From Dorea sp. D27 (lineage in GTDB: Bacteria; Bacillota; Clostridia; Lachnospirales; Lachnospiraceae): a DNA stretch of 64,000 nucleotides. This document shows, one piece after another, positions 62,943 to 64,000 of the stretch. The notes beneath the pieces are model-generated. The model worked only from the letters and a program-made list of their open reading frames with translations. It searched no databases and had not been told where the DNA came from. The stretch's first letter is position 1; each line of letters begins with the position of its first letter. The stretch is taken from NCBI RefSeq assembly GCF_001185345.1, contig NZ_KQ236743.1, forward strand, positions 322,372 through 386,371. The letters are read 5' to 3'. A program made the position numbers and the translations under genes.

Positions 62943-62976
62943 AAAAGAAATAGAGCGGTCCGCTCTATTTCTTTTT
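62941..62976. terminator. Bidirectional terminator between the TrpR-like and DUF1836 genes
   Basis: A palindrome (62941-62976) with A6 on the left, TAGAGCGG/CCGCTCTA in the core and CTTTTT on the right. It overlaps the DUF1836 stop codon and last codons, so it serves both converging genes. Confidence 0.88.
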
Positions 62977-63579
62977 GTTCTCATTGTCCGGTTCGGGCAG
63001 TTCGTCTATGAGCTTTTCTATAATGAGCTTTTTCACATACACGTCGAAGCTCAGGCTGCATATGAACGAGAAAAGCTGCAGATAATCCCTCTCTCCGCCT
63101 TCCTGCGCTTCTGCAAAGCTTTCCGTGGCAGTCTTGTGCACGCGGGCCACCTCTTTCTGAAGGGAATCGATACGTGCCTTCTCGGTCTGGCATATCTCCT
63201 CGTAGATAGAAGTAAGGTCGAAACTGCCGCCGTTATCAAAATACTTTCCGGTAATCGGCGCCAGCAGAGTCTCTATATCTTTGATGGACAGGATGTTCTT
63301 AAAGTAGTAGATGAAGATAAGGACGAGAATATGCTCTCTTGAATACTTCTTCTTCACCGGCGGCGGGAGAAGGTTATTCTTCGCATAGTTGTTGATCATC
63401 GTCTTTGTCAGAATCTTGTCTTCAGGAAAGCGCTTCGTAGAGCTCAGTTCCTTTTCCATGAATGTAGTTACCTGGTCCATATATAATTCTATATTTGGAA
63501 TGCTGTCAGGTCTCACATAGTCAATCCGCGAGATGCTGGATAATATACTGTTCAGCATATCTTTTGTATCAATCGTCAT
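62965..63579 (-). CDS. DUF1836 (BS_ykrK-like) putative regulator
   Basis: A 204-aa protein. The N-terminal half holds a MerR-like helix-turn-helix (ILTKTMINNYAKNNLLPPPVKKKYSREHI, spread over residues about 56-84) typical of DUF1836 proteins; the C-terminal half is helical and charged. Function unknown, probably a transcription factor. GGGGTGA precedes the ATG. A dyad exactly filling its promoter spacer suggests autoregulation. Confidence 0.85.
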   Translation of the reverse strand: MTIDTKDMLNSILSSISRIDYVRPDSIPNIELYMDQVTTFMEKELSSTKRFPEDKILTKTMINNYAKNNLLPPPVKKKYSREHILVLIFIYYFKNILSIKDIETLLAPITGKYFDNGGSFDLTSIYEEICQTEKARIDSLQKEVARVHKTATESFAEAQEGGERDYLQLFSFICSLSFDVYVKKLIIEKLIDELPEPDNENKKK

Positions 63580-63602
63580 AATAGTATCACCCCAATATAG
63601 TC

Positions 63603-63631
63603 ATTATATAGTATTAAAAACTATATGGCAA
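63603..63631 (-). promoter_or_regulatory. Promoter and dyad operator of the DUF1836 gene
   Basis: On the reverse strand TTGCCA (63626-63631), 17-base spacer and perfect TATAAT (63603-63608). The dyad ATATAGT-N7-ACTATAT (63606-63626) fills the spacer between the boxes. Confidence 0.72.
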
Positions 63632-63650
63632 GTATTTTCTGGTTTGCCCC

Positions 63651-63679
63651 TTGACAGCCTGTGCTATGATTTAAATAAT
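63651..63679 (+). promoter_or_regulatory. Promoter of the HMCES/YedK-type gene
   Basis: Perfect TTGACA (63651-63656), 17-base spacer, AATAAT (63674-63679), 24 bases before the start codon. Confidence 0.7.
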
Positions 63680-63702
63680 AATAGAAAAGGAGCTGTGAGG
63701 TT

Positions 63703-64000
63703 ATGTGCGGACGTTATTATGTAGACGACGAGACGGCCAGGGAGATAGAAAAAATTGTCAGGCAGCTGGACCGGAAGCTGCTCATAAAGGGAGAGATATA
63801 TCCGGGACAGAAGGCTTCGGTCATCGCGCGGGAAGCGGGAGAGGCAGTGCTTCGGCAGATGGACTGGGGATATCCTGCGCCACAGAACAAAGGGCTTGTC
63901 ATCAATGCCAGAAGCGAGAGCGCCCTGCAGAAGCGGATGTTTTCCGAGAGCGTCATGAGCCGCAGATGCGTCATACCGGCGCGGTCGTTCTACGAGTGGG
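63703..64000 (+). CDS. SOS response-associated peptidase, HMCES/YedK family (3' end cut off)
   Basis: Protein that forms a covalent thiazolidine cross-link with abasic sites in single-stranded DNA. The first 99 codons are present. The catalytic Cys2 directly follows the initiator Met (MCGRYYVDD), and later family blocks are visible: MDWGYPAP, NARSESA and RRCVIPARSFYEW. AAAAGGAG lies upstream of the ATG with somewhat long spacing. The gene runs off the window, so its C-terminal active-site histidine is not seen. Confidence 0.92.
   Translation, partial: MCGRYYVDDETAREIEKIVRQLDRKLLIKGEIYPGQKASVIAREAGEAVLRQMDWGYPAPQNKGLVINARSESALQKRMFSESVMSRRCVIPARSFYEW

Noticed and set aside
1-64000. tRNA, rRNA, tmRNA or riboswitch genes
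   Set aside because: I looked through the intergenic regions, all short, and saw no cloverleaf, rRNA-like stretch or clear riboswitch leader. A covariance-model scan would be the decisive check.

Overview
The window is a gene-dense stretch (about 50% G+C by eye) of a low-copy, chromosomal-type backbone from an anaerobic Firmicute, most likely a Lachnospiraceae (Clostridium cluster XIVa) gut bacterium. Reasons: strong AGGAGG-type ribosome binding sites, HPr kinase, long-form hibernation factor, a Firmicute class III fructose bisphosphatase, indolepyruvate:ferredoxin oxidoreductase, a trigger factor-clpP-clpX-lon-ysxC run, and small families typical of this group (DUF1836, YerC/TrpR-like, tandem-OB SSB-like). 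I see no rRNA, tRNA, CRISPR array, prophage or conjugative module. One IS3-family insertion is the only mobile element.

Layout. 1-5.8 kb: the end of ftsH, then uvrC, hprK and a ROK glucokinase, all forward. 6-13.6 kb: mostly reverse-strand genes for a class A penicillin-binding protein, hpf, a PsiE-like membrane protein, a PAP2 phosphatase and typA, with a frameshifted forward yigZ between them. 13.8-18.8 kb: an SSB-like protein, dapA, dapB, class III fbp and a small lipoprotein. 18.9-23.4 kb: iorA-iorB-paaK (arylpyruvate to arylacetyl-CoA metabolism) and a eukaryotic-type hisA. 23.4-30.9 kb: secA, prfB with its programmed +1 frameshift, and the aspartate-family cluster hom-apgM-lysC. 30.9-33.2 kb: an XRE regulator, a CYTH protein, a DJ-1/PfpI protein and a lipoprotein. 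33.3-40.8 kb: tig, clpP, clpX, lon, ysxC and an AI-2E-type permease, forming a protein quality-control block.

40.9-44.3 kb: a zinc-ribbon/TPM/SPFH trio resembling Bacillus subtilis ydjG-ydjH-ydjI but without pspA beside it. 44.3-46.6 kb: a MATE exporter and a divergent MerR regulator, with a 19-bp-spacer MerR-type promoter between them. 46.7-49.9 kb: an unlinked carB. 50.1-53.6 kb: a TetM-like translational GTPase fused to a YacP/Rae1-type NYN endoribonuclease, followed by a GNAT-YoaP protein. 53.6-57.7 kb (reverse): an orphan NMT1/SsuA-like binding lipoprotein, a D,D-carboxypeptidase and a VanS/VanR-like two-component pair. 57.9-59.7 kb: the IS3 element, sitting between the two arms of what was one long terminator hairpin. 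59.8-64 kb: asparaginase, two unknown small genes, a PHP phosphatase, a TrpR-like regulator, a DUF1836 regulator and the start of an HMCES/YedK-type gene.

The most interesting object is the GTPase-endonuclease fusion at 50.1-52.8 kb: one chain joins a ribosome A-site remodelling factor to an A-site mRNA nuclease. Other points of note are the IS-split terminator upstream of vanR, the poly-A frameshift in yigZ, the eukaryotic-type HisA, and four regulator genes with visible dyads or special promoters that suggest autoregulation or divergent control.
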